DNA of 64,000 nucleotides, taken from positions 1-64,000 of the forward strand of contig NZ_JAGGJY010000011.1 of assembly GCF_017873245.1 (NCBI RefSeq), in the 5' to 3' direction. How positions within the stretch are numbered: the first letter of the stretch is position 1; every line of letters starts with the position of its first letter. Below the pieces are notes generated by a model, which was given only the letters and a program-made list of their open reading frames with translations, had not been told where the DNA came from and ran no database searches. The translations under genes were made by a program, and so were the position numbers. Shown piece by piece: positions 26,964 to 36,070 of the stretch. Source of the DNA: Clostridium tertium. Its GTDB lineage: Bacteria > Bacillota > Clostridia > Clostridiales > Clostridiaceae.

Positions 26964-27004
26964 AAACAAAGAGGATTACTCTAATTCAGTAATCCTCTTT
27001 GTTT
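26964..27004. terminator. Strong terminator after ferritin gene
   Basis: AAACAAAGAGGATTACT pairs perfectly with AGTAATCCTCTTTGTTT around a 7-nt loop. Confidence 0.9.
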
Positions 27005-27005
27005 T

Positions 27006-27518
27006 TTAAATTGTAGTCGTTATAGGAACATATACTCGTTTAGCAAGTTCTTCATCAAGCATATATAAAGCAGCAGGGTTTCCATCTGATCTTCTTACTT
27101 TCTTTAAAAATGAGTTGAAATTATTTTCTTCTTCAACTTGTTCATCTATAAACCATTTTAATAAGCTAATGGTAGCATGCTCTTTTTCCTCAAGAGCAAT
27201 ATCAGCTAGTTTATAAATTTTATTAGTAACTAATTGTTCATGTTCATATCCTTTTTCGAATAAGTCAATTATATTATTATAATTTGAAGAAGGTTGAGGA
27301 ATTTCTTGTAGCTTTACAACACCATTTTTTTGAAATATATAATCATATAATTTCATGGCATGAGCTAACTCTTCTTGAGCTTGAACTCTAAAGAAATTTG
27401 CAAAACCACTTAGATCTATTGATTCTGCATAAGCTGCCATAGCTAAATACGTATAAGATGAATAAAGCTCAAAGTTAACTTGTTCATTAAGGTTATTTAA
27501 AAGATTTTCGCTTAGCAT
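27006..27518 (-). CDS. ftnA: Ferritin (non-haem iron storage)
   Basis: A 170-residue bacterial ferritin forming a 24-subunit cage that oxidises and stores iron. The four-helix fold and ferroxidase ligands are visible: Glu17 in NFELYSSYTYLAMA, Glu50 and His53 in EELAHAMK, Glu94-region, and Gln/Glu residues in DEQVEEE. GGAG lies before the ATG. It is a single-gene unit ending at a strong terminator. No Fur-type box was seen in its upstream region. Confidence 0.94.
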   Translation of the reverse strand: MLSENLLNNLNEQVNFELYSSYTYLAMAAYAESIDLSGFANFFRVQAQEELAHAMKLYDYIFQKNGVVKLQEIPQPSSNYNNIIDLFEKGYEHEQLVTNKIYKLADIALEEKEHATISLLKWFIDEQVEEENNFNSFLKKVRRSDGNPAALYMLDEELAKRVYVPITTTI

Positions 27519-27707
27519 ATGTAATCTCCTTTGTATTAAAATATAGGATTCATTAATTAATTTATAAATATATTAATTTTAAAATTTAAATTATTAAAAT
27601 TTAAAAGTTATTATAAAAAATGATACTTTAAAATTGTAATTAAACCTTTTGACTATATAATTAGTAAAATATATATGATTAGTATCTGTAATTTTGTAGT
27701 ATAATAT

Positions 27708-28046
27708 TTAAAAAGTTTTATTTATATTTGGATAATATTTTTTAGACCAAATTTCAAGCTCTTTTATAATTTTAGTAATTTATTTTCCTTTTTCAGTTAA
27801 ATAATATTCAACTTTAGGAGGCATTTCATCATATGTTATCTTGATAACTAATTCATCTACCTCAAGCTCTTTCAAATTTTCAGTTAATACTTTATGACTT
27901 ATTTCCTGTATAAATCTTTGAAGTTCCAAAAATCTCTTGGGTTCATCATAAAGATGACATAAAATAAGATATTTCCATTTACCTCTTATAAAATCCATTA
28001 CAAAGTCTAGTAAGCATATATATTTTTTATTATTGTAATTTATCAT
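27708..28046 (-). pseudogene. HxlR family regulator with in-frame TAA
   Basis: The first 88 codons encode an HxlR winged helix (DFIRGKWKYLILCHL start, LTENLKELE and PPKVEYYLTEKGK motifs). TAA at 27780-27782 then stops the frame, but the same frame continues with ITKIIKELEIWSKKYYPNIN and ends at 27708. That tail is the usual C-terminal helix of HxlR proteins (typically 105-115 residues) used for dimerisation. The gene is therefore probably inactivated by one substitution, or makes a shortened protein. HxlR members respond to aldehydes, quinones or redox stress; no target is evident here. Weak ribosome site. Confidence 0.75.
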
Positions 28047-28121
28047 AATATGTTAACTTTCAAGAACATTTTATATTATATAAGAAAAAGTTGTTTAGTG
28101 CAATAAATGTAAAGGAGAGAA

Positions 28122-28157
28122 ATGTTGTATAAAAATAGGAATAAGTTTGAAAAATAA
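28122..28157 (+). CDS. Eleven-residue ORF with strong ribosome site ahead of a terminator
   Basis: AAAGGAGAG precedes ATG and 11 codons (MLYKNRNKFEK) before TAA, which is immediately followed by a terminator hairpin. Downstream lies a peptidase C26 gene. It could be a leader peptide or the end of a small RNA; translation unproven. Confidence 0.3.
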   Translation: MLYKNRNKFEK

Positions 28158-28189
28158 AAAACTGTACAAATTTGTATAGTTTTTTATTT
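28155..28189 (+). terminator. Terminator between short ORF and amidotransferase-like gene
   Basis: AAAAAACT-TACAAA pairs with TTTGTA-AGTTTTTT, followed by ATTTTT. It stands 75 bp before the next gene, where it could attenuate read-through. Confidence 0.7.
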
Positions 28190-28263
28190 TTATAACATAT
28201 AAGTATAAGAAAAGTGTTACTATAGTTAATAAATAAAATTGTTCATAGGAAGGAGAGGATAAT

Positions 28264-28974
28264 ATGAAGAAGCCTATTATTGGAGTTACGGCACTTTTTG
28301 ATGATGAAAAAAATAGCATTTGGATGTTACCGTCATATTTAGATGCAATTACAGATGCAGGAGGAATACCTGTTATATTGCCGATTATAGATAATGAAGA
28401 AGATATAAAAATTTTGGTGAATAAATTTGATGGATTTTTACTAGCTGGTGGGCAAGATATAAATCCTGAAATATATAATGAAAATAAATCTACTCATTGT
28501 GGAGATGTAAATATTGCTAGAGATACAATGGAAAAAGCTTTGCTAAATGAAATATTAAGTGTAGATAAACCTATACTTGCAATATGCAGGGGATTTCAAC
28601 TGTTAAATTCGTATTTAGGTGGCTCTTTATATCAAGATATAAAAATAGATAGAAATAATAATAAAGATAGTGTTCATAGGCAAGAAAAGCCTTATAATAA
28701 ACCAACTCATAAGGTGATTATTAAAAAACATTCTCTATTATTTGATATTATGAAAAAAGAAGAAATAATGGTAAATAGTATGCATCATCAGGCTATAAAG
28801 AAGGTTTCCCCTAAGGTGAGTGATGCTGCAATAAGTGAAGATGGAGTCATAGAAAGCATTTATATGAAGGATAGGAGATTTGTATTAGGGATACAATGGC
28901 ATCCTGAACATTTATATAAAGATTATCCAGAACAATTTAATATATTTAAAGAATTTATAAGTAGGTGTTATTAA
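28264..28974 (+). CDS. Gamma-glutamyl-GABA hydrolase-like peptidase (C26)
   Basis: A 236-residue class I glutamine amidotransferase-like hydrolase of the PuuD type. The catalytic triad is visible: Cys108 in AICRGFQLLN, His213 and Glu215 in QWHPEH; GGQDINPEIY near residue 62 is also typical. Family members cleave gamma-glutamyl bonds, for example gamma-glutamyl-GABA in putrescine breakdown. No putrescine genes are nearby. AAGGAGAGG precedes the ATG. Single gene unit. Confidence 0.9.
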   Translation: MKKPIIGVTALFDDEKNSIWMLPSYLDAITDAGGIPVILPIIDNEEDIKILVNKFDGFLLAGGQDINPEIYNENKSTHCGDVNIARDTMEKALLNEILSVDKPILAICRGFQLLNSYLGGSLYQDIKIDRNNNKDSVHRQEKPYNKPTHKVIIKKHSLLFDIMKKEEIMVNSMHHQAIKKVSPKVSDAAISEDGVIESIYMKDRRFVLGIQWHPEHLYKDYPEQFNIFKEFISRCY

Positions 28975-29227
28975 ATATATTAAAGTACCAAAAAAATACT
29001 TTTAATAACTTAAAATGGAAATTAAATACTATTAATGGAAAATATAAACATTATGGAAAAATGCTAGAAAAATAAGAAAAGAATAAGAAAGGTGAGTTAA
29101 ACTTAAGCAATAAAGAACTACACTTTTTACTTAAATTAATAAAGAGAGTAAAATATGAGTATTACTAGTAATAATTAATTCATGAAGTTTGCAAGCTATA
29201 TCAAATATAACTAAGGAGTTGTACTTT

Positions 29228-29734
29228 GTGGAAGTAAATAGTGTTAATCTGAGTCGAGAGGTGTATATATCAGATGCAGAGAAGATATGTAACTGGCTTA
29301 GTGATGATGAAATAACAAGTTATTTAAATGAGGATAATAATGTGAAAAGAAATTTAATTAACGTTATAAATAGAGTAAATATGCCTATATTAACTCATCT
29401 TTTTAATAATAATTGTAGATTTTTTATTATAAAAAATGTATATGGTGCAATAGGATTCTTACGTTTAGTTCCAAAAGGTGAGTTTGTAGAGATAGTTATT
29501 GCAGTAGGTGAAAAGGATTTATGGGGAAAGGGAATAGGACATAATGCTGTACTAGAAGCTTTAAAAGTAGCTTTTTTTGAAATGAGAGCTGATTATGTTG
29601 TAGCTAAAATTAAAAAAATTAATAAGAGATCACAAAATCTATTTAAAGGTGTAGGGTTTAAGCAAGCTAAAGAACTTGAAAGAGAAATTGAATATCATAT
29701 CAGTATGAAATCTTTCATTAAATCTGCTGCCTAA
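29228..29734 (+). CDS. GNAT family acetyltransferase
   Basis: A 168-residue GNAT enzyme transferring acetyl from acetyl-CoA. The acetyl-CoA-binding segment is seen in EKDLWGKGIGHNAVLEAL, followed by the ANKRSQNLFKGVGF-like region (here INKRSQNLFKGVGF). GTG at 29228 is chosen since AAGGAG lies nine bases upstream; a TTG at 29189 is upstream of that site. Substrate unknown; the 250 bp before it show no other gene. Confidence 0.8.
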   Translation: MEVNSVNLSREVYISDAEKICNWLSDDEITSYLNEDNNVKRNLINVINRVNMPILTHLFNNNCRFFIIKNVYGAIGFLRLVPKGEFVEIVIAVGEKDLWGKGIGHNAVLEALKVAFFEMRADYVVAKIKKINKRSQNLFKGVGFKQAKELEREIEYHISMKSFIKSAA

Positions 29735-29816
29735 AATTATTTAAGAGATTGCTTTCTCTAATTTTATAATAAACTAGATAGTCTTAAAAAAATAATATAT
29801 AGTTATTAATTCTGCT

Positions 29817-29852
29817 AAAAAAGTATTGATTCTTGTTAATCAGTACTTTTTT
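29817..29852 (+). terminator. Terminator after GNAT gene
   Basis: AAAAGTATTGAT pairs with ATCAGTACTTTT (one wobble), then TTATTTT. Confidence 0.8.
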
Positions 29853-29964
29853 ATTTTGTATAATTTATACAAAATAAATATTATGATTTATATTAAAATT
29901 AGAAGGTAAAAATCCGTAAGAAATATTTTAAGTCTTATGATAAATTATTAATGGAGGTAGATAT

Positions 29965-30504
29965 ATGAATAAGGAGGAAAAATGGAAAGCTATCATAGAA
30001 AATGATTCAAGATATGATGGGGAATTTTTTTATGGAGTTAAAACAACAAAAATATTTTGTCGTCCATCCTGTAAATCTAAAAATCCAGTTAAAGAAAATG
30101 TGAAATTTTTTTCTACTACTGAAAGTGCACTTAAAAGTGGATTTAGGCCTTGTAAAAGATGTCGACCTGATTTAATAGAGTATAATCCCATTACTAATAT
30201 TGCTAATAGTATGAAGGAGATTTATGATAAATATTATTTTGATGAAGAGCTTATCAAAATTAAAATAAGCAATCTTCATATAGCTAAAAGTCATTTAATA
30301 AGAGTATTCAATAAAACTTTTAGCCTAACACCTAAAGCATATATTTCTAAAATTAGAATTAATAAAGCTAAGGAACTTTTGAAAGCTAGTGACAAATCAA
30401 TTACTGAAATTTCTTATGATTGTGGATATAAAAGTTTATCAACTTTTTATGATAATTTTAAGAAAGTTGAAGGGATGAGTCCTATGAGTTATCGTATAAA
30501 ATAA
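29965..30504 (+). CDS. adaA: AdaA: methylphosphotriester-DNA methyltransferase and activator
   Basis: A 179-residue protein with the Ada zinc domain (about 1-75) and an AraC-type DNA-binding domain (about 85-179). Zinc ligands are Cys32, Cys36, Cys63 and Cys66; Cys32 is expected to accept a methyl group from a DNA phosphotriester, which turns the protein into an activator. It lacks the Cys transferase domain, which is encoded by the next gene, as in Bacillus adaA/adaB. GGAGG precedes the ATG. It probably activates its own operon. Confidence 0.93.
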   Translation: MNKEEKWKAIIENDSRYDGEFFYGVKTTKIFCRPSCKSKNPVKENVKFFSTTESALKSGFRPCKRCRPDLIEYNPITNIANSMKEIYDKYYFDEELIKIKISNLHIAKSHLIRVFNKTFSLTPKAYISKIRINKAKELLKASDKSITEISYDCGYKSLSTFYDNFKKVEGMSPMSYRIK

Positions 30505-30542
30505 TTAAGAATCTGCTTATAAAATAGATGTGAAGGAGTTAT

Positions 30543-31019
30543 ATGAAAAGTATTTTTTATTATGATACAATAATTGGAGAAATTGGAATAGCTGATAATG
30601 GAAAGGGTATTACCAATATTTATATAAAGAATAAATTAAAGATTGAAAAAGATATAGAAATAAGAGAAACTAAATTAATTAAAGAAGCAGCAAATCAACT
30701 TAATGAATATTTTTCAGGAGAGCGAATAAATTTTAGTATTTCATTAGATCCAGAAGGAACAGAATTTCAGCATAAAGTATGGAATGAGTTAATTAAGATA
30801 CCTTATGGAGAAACAAGAACATATAAGGAAATAGCAGAAAAAATAGGAAACTCTAAAGCTGCTCGTGCTATTGGAATGGCAAATAATAAAAATCCAATAT
30901 TAATGATGATACCATGTCATAGAGTTGTAGGTAAAAATAAAAGTTTAGTTGGATATGCTGGAGGTCTAGAAATGAAAGAAAGGCTACTAGAAATAGAGAA
31001 CCAAAGTTCTTTGCATTAG
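30543..31019 (+). CDS. ogt: O6-methylguanine-DNA methyltransferase
   Basis: A 158-residue suicide methyltransferase that takes the alkyl group from O6-alkylguanine. The acceptor Cys125 is in IPCHRVV, and the DNA-binding helix contains KAARAIGMANNKNP. GAAGGAG precedes the ATG. It lies 38 bp after adaA and 42 bp before the alkD-like gene, forming an alkylation-damage operon. Confidence 0.95.
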   Translation: MKSIFYYDTIIGEIGIADNGKGITNIYIKNKLKIEKDIEIRETKLIKEAANQLNEYFSGERINFSISLDPEGTEFQHKVWNELIKIPYGETRTYKEIAEKIGNSKAARAIGMANNKNPILMMIPCHRVVGKNKSLVGYAGGLEMKERLLEIENQSSLH

Positions 31020-31061
31020 CTTAGCAATAAATTAATAGTTAATAGATAAGGGGGGAGAATT

Positions 31062-31784
31062 TTGGCCTTTAATGTTGATGAAAATATAGCCTTAAAAATA
31101 AGGGAAGAACTTATAAATTTGTCAGAAGAAGATTACAGGGAGTTTTCTTCGAAGCTTTTACCAGGAATTAATAATATACTTGGAGTTAGATTACCAGCAT
31201 TAAGAAAAATTGCAAAAAGTATTGCTAAGGAAAATTGGGGAAATTACTTGAATAATGCAAGTGATTATTACTTTGAAGAAGTAATGCTACAAGGTATGGT
31301 AATTGGATATATTAATAATGCTGATATAGATGAAATTATAAATCTTATTAGAAAATATGTACCAAAGATCAATAATTGGTCAGTTTGTGATAGCTTTTGT
31401 AATGGACTAAAAACTACTAAGAAAAATAAAGAAAAAATGTGGAAGTTTATAGAAGAGTATCTTTCATCAAGTTATGAATTTGAAGTAAGGTTTGCAGTAG
31501 TAATGTTATTAAATTTTTATGTTGAAGAAGACTATGTTGAGCTTGTTTTAAGTAATTTAGATAAAATAAAGCATGATGGATATTATGTTAAAATGGCCGT
31601 TGCTTGGGCAATTTCTATTTGCTATGTAAAGTTTAGTGAAACAACTTTGAGTTATCTAAAAGAAAATAACTTAGACTATTTTACATATAATAAATCATTA
31701 CAAAAAATCTGTGAATCTCTAAAGGTTTCTAAAGAAGAGAAGAATATCATTCGAGGTATGAAAGTTAAATTAAATAATAATTGA
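31062..31784 (+). CDS. AlkD-like DNA alkylation repair protein
   Basis: A 240-residue all-helical HEAT-like repeat protein matching the DNA alkylation repair (AlkD) family, which excises N3- and N7-alkylpurines. The region with NNWSVCDSFC and the following repeats is diagnostic. TTG at 31062 is the start, with GGGGGAG upstream. Its presence after adaA-ogt gives three different alkyl-repair activities in one unit. The gene ends beside a convergent kinase, sharing an inverted repeat. Confidence 0.9.
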   Translation: MAFNVDENIALKIREELINLSEEDYREFSSKLLPGINNILGVRLPALRKIAKSIAKENWGNYLNNASDYYFEEVMLQGMVIGYINNADIDEIINLIRKYVPKINNWSVCDSFCNGLKTTKKNKEKMWKFIEEYLSSSYEFEVRFAVVMLLNFYVEEDYVELVLSNLDKIKHDGYYVKMAVAWAISICYVKFSETTLSYLKENNLDYFTYNKSLQKICESLKVSKEEKNIIRGMKVKLNNN

Positions 31785-31786
31785 AG

Positions 31787-31828
31787 ATATTAGACGATTT
31801 ATAAAGAAGTTATTAAATCGTCTAATAT
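31787..31828. terminator. Inverted repeat at the convergent alkD/kinase ends
   Basis: ATATTAGACGATTT pairs perfectly with AAATCGTCTAATAT around a 14-nt loop; it overlaps the end of the kinase gene. The T-run is weak, so it may work as a roadblock or mRNA end. Confidence 0.6.
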
Positions 31829-32599
31829 CATGTTACCGCCAAGTCTATAATCATAGTTAGAAGTACTATTTATTGATTTCATAAAACTCCAAGTTGCATT
31901 CCAAAGTTTAACTACAAAGAGATAACCTTCTAATTTTTTTTTTAAATCTTTTGAAGAGTAACCAAAATAACTTTTAATCAATTCATTTTTCATATCGTCA
32001 TTTAAAAACCAAGATAAAGTAGCTAGGTCAAAAAAGATATCTCCCATTGCAGTAAATTCAAAATCAATAAGATAGATAGAGTCCTTATTATATAAAATGT
32101 TAGAGATATTTAAATCATTATGACATAATCCATAATGAAATTCTTTAGTTAATTTATCTTCTAATGAGGTTAAATTTTCTACTAATAGATTTATATCATG
32201 ATTAAAATCAAAGCTTGACTCAATTAAAAAATTAATATTTTTATTAATAACCTCAAAAGGATTAAAGTAATTAGTACATTTTAAACTATGTAGTTTTTTT
32301 AATGTGGAAATTAAGCCATTAATGAAAAGTGGTGAGTTATAAAATTCTAGATTAATTTTAGTAGATTCTTTAAATTCACTTAATAAGACTCCAGTATCTT
32401 TATTATGATAAAGTATATTAGGAGAAATATTAAAAGGCTTAATTATATCTAAAATTTCATTTTCATTATAAAAATTATTCGTGTTATCTTTACTTGGAAT
32501 TCGTAAAACATATTTTGAGTTCTGTAATGTTATTAAATAATTTGAATTATTTAGTCCTCCAAGCTTAGTGAGTGAAATATTTTCTTGTAACTTATTCAT
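31799..32599 (-). CDS. Choline/aminoglycoside kinase-like phosphotransferase
   Basis: A 266-residue APH/ChoK-like kinase. The catalytic loop is LCHNDLNISNIL and the metal-binding Asp follows in LIDFEFTAMGDIFFD; VLRIPSK holds the ATP Lys. The pattern is closest to LicA-type choline kinases and thiamine kinases, not known drug-resistance enzymes. GGAG six bases before 32599 supports that start over an ATG 33 bases upstream. No choline-transfer genes are nearby, so the substrate is open. Confidence 0.85.
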   Translation of the reverse strand: MNKLQENISLTKLGGLNNSNYLITLQNSKYVLRIPSKDNTNNFYNENEILDIIKPFNISPNILYHNKDTGVLLSEFKESTKINLEFYNSPLFINGLISTLKKLHSLKCTNYFNPFEVINKNINFLIESSFDFNHDINLLVENLTSLEDKLTKEFHYGLCHNDLNISNILYNKDSIYLIDFEFTAMGDIFFDLATLSWFLNDDMKNELIKSYFGYSSKDLKKKLEGYLFVVKLWNATWSFMKSINSTSNYDYRLGGNMILDDLITSL

Positions 32600-32823
32600 A
32601 AAATCTCCTACTATATATTGTTGTTTATACATTATATCAGATATAATATAAAAAGTGTTTAAGGTTATAATAATACATAATAGAGGAATGTATAAAAATG
32701 CTATTTAAATTTGAATTCTTAATTATGCAATGCTCTATTGTATATTAATTATAAAATTAATAAGCATTATAATTTTATTTTAATTTTAAATAAGCAATTT
32801 AATACAAAAAGTAGGAGACAAAT

Positions 32824-33285
32824 ATGAAAAATTATAAATTTGAAGTAGAGATAAAAAAGCATGAAGGAAAAGATGCAACTTATATAGAAGTTCCTCTAGA
32901 TGTTGAAAAAGAATTTGGAGCCAAGAGAGTAAAGGTTAAAGTGAAATTTGATGGTGTGGATTATAGAGGATCAATAGTGAAAATGGGTTTACCTTGTTAT
33001 ATGATAGGAATAACAAAAGAAATAAGAAATAAGATAGGTAAAAATTATGGAGATATTGTAAATGTAGAATTACAAAAAGACGAAGAAGAAAGAACTATAG
33101 AGTTACCAGAAGAGTTTAAGGAAAAGCTTATAGTAAATAATGATGCATATAAATTTTACGAAAGCTTACCTTATTCACAACAAAGAAAGTATTTTCAATG
33201 GATAATTTCAGCTAAAAAGGAAGAAACAAAAGTGAAAAGAATGGAAGAGGCACTAGAGAAATTAGCAAACAAAATAAAAATATAA
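32824..33285 (+). CDS. DUF1905/YdeI-OmpD-associated protein
   Basis: A 153-residue protein with an N-terminal DUF1905 beta-barrel (about 1-90, with FDGVDYRGSIVKMG) and a C-terminal helical YdeI-like segment (about 95-150, with YSQQRKYFQWIISAKKEET). These proteins are common in Firmicutes and soil bacteria; their role is unknown. GGAG precedes the ATG. Single gene. Confidence 0.85.
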   Translation: MKNYKFEVEIKKHEGKDATYIEVPLDVEKEFGAKRVKVKVKFDGVDYRGSIVKMGLPCYMIGITKEIRNKIGKNYGDIVNVELQKDEEERTIELPEEFKEKLIVNNDAYKFYESLPYSQQRKYFQWIISAKKEETKVKRMEEALEKLANKIKI

Positions 33286-33380
33286 TCCCTTAAAGTGTAA
33301 TACAGTATAAGAAAATTATATATGGTGGAAAATCTATCGAAATACTGTATAATAAATTGTAATTAATGGAGGGATTTATA

Positions 33381-34142
33381 ATGGATTTATCTAAGTTTAT
33401 TGAAAATAAAGGGCTTACTGAAATTGAAATAAAAGTTTTAAACTATATAGTTGATAATATAGACGAAGTAAATAAGCTAGGCGTTAGGGGAATTGCAAAA
33501 AATAATTATACCTCAACATCAACAATAATGAGACTTTCTAAGAAACTTGGTTACTCTGGTTTTTTAGAAATGCAATATAACTTAGCATCATTAAAGGGGA
33601 ATGAGATAGGAGAAAATTTAAATGAAAGAGATTTTGTTGATAGCTTAGATATGGATAGTCTTTTAAAAGAAAATTCTAGTGATGCTATTAATAAGTTTGT
33701 AGATATTTTATTTAATGATGATAGTAAATTTATTTTTATATATGCGAATGGATTTTCAGGAATTGTGGCAGAATATATTAATAAGAAACTTTTAGTTATG
33801 GGAAAAAGATGCATATTATCCAATGGTACAGATTCGATAGGAGTATTTGAAAATAACTTAGATTATATAAGTTCCATTATAGTTATTTCAAAATCAGGAG
33901 AAACTCCAATGGTTTTAAATAAGGTAAAAACAGCAAAGGAACATGGAATTAATGTTATAGCATTTACAAATGAAAGAGAAAATAGTATAAGTAAACTTGC
34001 AGATGTAAGTTTTAAAATTGATGACGCAAATAAGCTGGATGACAGAAATCTAATGCCGAATACTTTCTTTCCAAAGGTATTAGTTTTAGTTGAATTGTTA
34101 ATATATGAATATTATAAACGAAAAAATAGTAATTCTAAGTAA
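33381..34142 (+). CDS. RpiR/MurR family sugar-phosphate regulator
   Basis: A 253-residue regulator with an N-terminal RpiR helix-turn-helix (about 1-75, YTSTSTIMRLSKKLGYSGF) and a C-terminal SIS domain (about 105-240) that binds a phosphosugar. GGAGG lies eight bases before the 33381 ATG; an ATG at 33366 overlaps that site. It precedes the alpha-glucoside PTS gene, and in other clostridia such regulators control glv/mal operons. A terminator separates it from the PTS gene, so they are separately transcribed. Confidence 0.9.
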   Translation: MDLSKFIENKGLTEIEIKVLNYIVDNIDEVNKLGVRGIAKNNYTSTSTIMRLSKKLGYSGFLEMQYNLASLKGNEIGENLNERDFVDSLDMDSLLKENSSDAINKFVDILFNDDSKFIFIYANGFSGIVAEYINKKLLVMGKRCILSNGTDSIGVFENNLDYISSIIVISKSGETPMVLNKVKTAKEHGINVIAFTNERENSISKLADVSFKIDDANKLDDRNLMPNTFFPKVLVLVELLIYEYYKRKNSNSK

Positions 34143-34173
34143 CGTGTTATCTAATTGGGTAACACGTTTTTTT
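34141..34173 (+). terminator. Terminator after rpiR-type gene
   Basis: AACGTGTTA pairs with TAACACGTT around a 10-nt loop, then TTTTTTT. Confidence 0.85.
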
Positions 34174-34187
34174 GAGGGGAAAATCTA

Positions 34188-34216
34188 TATACAGATAATA
34201 AGACACTCATTATAAT
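34188..34216 (+). promoter_or_regulatory. Promoter of PTS EIIBC gene
   Basis: TATACA, 17-bp spacer, TATAAT, 48 bp before the start codon. The spacing is ideal; the -35 is a partial match. Confidence 0.55.
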
Positions 34217-34263
34217 GAAAAATGTAAATGATTTCTGAAAAAGTAATAAATGGAGGTAAAAAA

Positions 34264-35871
34264 ATGAAAGAAAAGATAATGAATAAACTACAGGACTTTT
34301 CTAAAGGAATGTTCGTACCAGTTTTAATATTACCCATAGCAGGTATAATAATAGCAATAGGTAATATTTTAACAAATGCAAAGTTAGCAGAGTACTTACC
34401 ATTTTTAAAGAATGATGTTGTGTACGGGCTTGGAAAAATGTTATCAGGTTCTTTAGTTTCAATATTAACTAATTTAGGTATTATATTTTGTGTAGGTTTA
34501 GCAGTAGGACTTGCGAAAAAGAAAAAAGCAGAAGCGGGTTTTACATCATTATTAGTGTTTTTAGTATTTATAAATGCAATGAATATATTTTTAACATTAA
34601 CTGAAAAATTAGCACCAGCAGATGCATTAAGAGGAAGTGGACAAACAACTGTATTAGGTGTTCAAATACTGGATATGGGAGTTTTTCTAGGAATTATATT
34701 AGGAATAGTTGTTGCATATATCCATAATAAATTCTGTGAAAAAGAATTTGATGGAGCATTCCAAATATATGGTGGATCAAGATTAGTATTTATTATATTA
34801 ATACCAGTAACAGTTGGTTTAGCAATAGTATTCAGCTATATATGGCCACCAGTGCAAAATGTTATTAATAACCTTGGTGAGTTTATACAAGGTTCAGGAA
34901 ACTTTGGTATATTCACATATGGAACTTTAGAAAGATTATTAATTCCAACAGGGCTACATCACTTAGTTTATACTCCATTTTTATATAGCTCATTAGGTGG
35001 AGTTGCTGAAATCGGTGGACAAGTATTTGAAGGAGCTAGAAACATATACTTTGCAGAAATGGCTGATCCAACTATAGCTAAGCTTTCAGCATCAGTAATT
35101 TGGGATGCTAGAGGACTTTCAAAGATGTTTGGTCTAATAGGTGCATGTTTAGCTATGTACCACACAGCATTACCAAAGAACAAAACTAAGATAAAGGCAA
35201 TATTAATTCCAGCAGCTGTTACATCAATTTTAGCAGGAGTTACAGAACCAATAGAATTTTCATTCATGTTTGTAGCACCAGTATTATTCGTAATTCATGC
35301 AGTATTAAGCGGATTAGGAATGGTTGTATTAAACGTTTTAGGAGTTACAGCAATAGGACCAAATGGATTAATAGACTTCTTATTATATAATATTCCACTT
35401 GGAATAGAAAAAACTGGCTGGCCAATGTATATATTAGTTGGTTTAGGACAATTTGTAGTTTATTATGTAGTATTCAGATTTGTAATAGCTAAATTTAAGC
35501 TAAAAACTCCAGGTAGAGAAGAAGATGGAGATACAAAGCTTTATACAAAGAGTGATTATAAAGAAAAAAATTCAACTAAGGATAATTCAGCAACTGCTAT
35601 TGGAAGCAAGGATGCTGACAATGCAGGATTAGCACCTATAATAGTAGAAGGTCTTGGTGGAGCAGATAATATAGTAAAGGTTGATAACTGTTTTACAAGA
35701 TTAAGATTAATAGTAAAAGATTCATCACTAGTTAATGAAGCGTTATTAAAAAATGAAACAGCTGCTAATGGAGTTGTGATAAAAGGTGAAAATGTTCAAG
35801 TAATTTATGGTTTAAGAGTTACTGGAGTAAGAAAAAGTGTAGATGAATATCTTGGAATAGAAGCAAATTAA
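34264..35871 (+). CDS. PTS alpha-glucoside EIIBC transporter
   Basis: A 535-residue fused PTS permease of the glucose-glucoside family in C-B order. EIIC (about 1-425) has around ten membrane segments and the GLHHLVYTPF and GVTEPIEFSFMF motifs; EIIB (about 455-535) has the phospho-Cys at 476 in NCFTRLRL. There is no EIIA domain, so it needs a EIIA-Glc from elsewhere. GGAGG precedes the ATG at 34264. It imports and phosphorylates alpha-glucosides such as maltose isomers, delivering the substrate for the GH4 enzyme at 37618. RpiR regulator gene lies upstream. Confidence 0.92.
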   Translation: MKEKIMNKLQDFSKGMFVPVLILPIAGIIIAIGNILTNAKLAEYLPFLKNDVVYGLGKMLSGSLVSILTNLGIIFCVGLAVGLAKKKKAEAGFTSLLVFLVFINAMNIFLTLTEKLAPADALRGSGQTTVLGVQILDMGVFLGIILGIVVAYIHNKFCEKEFDGAFQIYGGSRLVFIILIPVTVGLAIVFSYIWPPVQNVINNLGEFIQGSGNFGIFTYGTLERLLIPTGLHHLVYTPFLYSSLGGVAEIGGQVFEGARNIYFAEMADPTIAKLSASVIWDARGLSKMFGLIGACLAMYHTALPKNKTKIKAILIPAAVTSILAGVTEPIEFSFMFVAPVLFVIHAVLSGLGMVVLNVLGVTAIGPNGLIDFLLYNIPLGIEKTGWPMYILVGLGQFVVYYVVFRFVIAKFKLKTPGREEDGDTKLYTKSDYKEKNSTKDNSATAIGSKDADNAGLAPIIVEGLGGADNIVKVDNCFTRLRLIVKDSSLVNEALLKNETAANGVVIKGENVQVIYGLRVTGVRKSVDEYLGIEAN

Positions 35872-35885
35872 ACTATATTTAAGTG

Positions 35886-35917
35886 TAGGAGTGACTAATT
35901 TTAGCCACTCCTATTTC
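35886..35917 (+). terminator. Terminator after PTS EIIBC
   Basis: TAGGAGTG-CTA pairs with TAG-CACTCCTA, then TTTCT. Confidence 0.7.
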
Positions 35918-36070
35918 TGATAAAGTTTTAAATTTATTTTATATTAGAAACAAACCAATATATTAGTTTCAATTTTTTACTTTACTAAAATAAACCTATG
36001 GATTGTTTAATATAATATTAGTATTAATTATTAAAGTTAATTGATTGAAACATATAGATAGGAGATAGAA

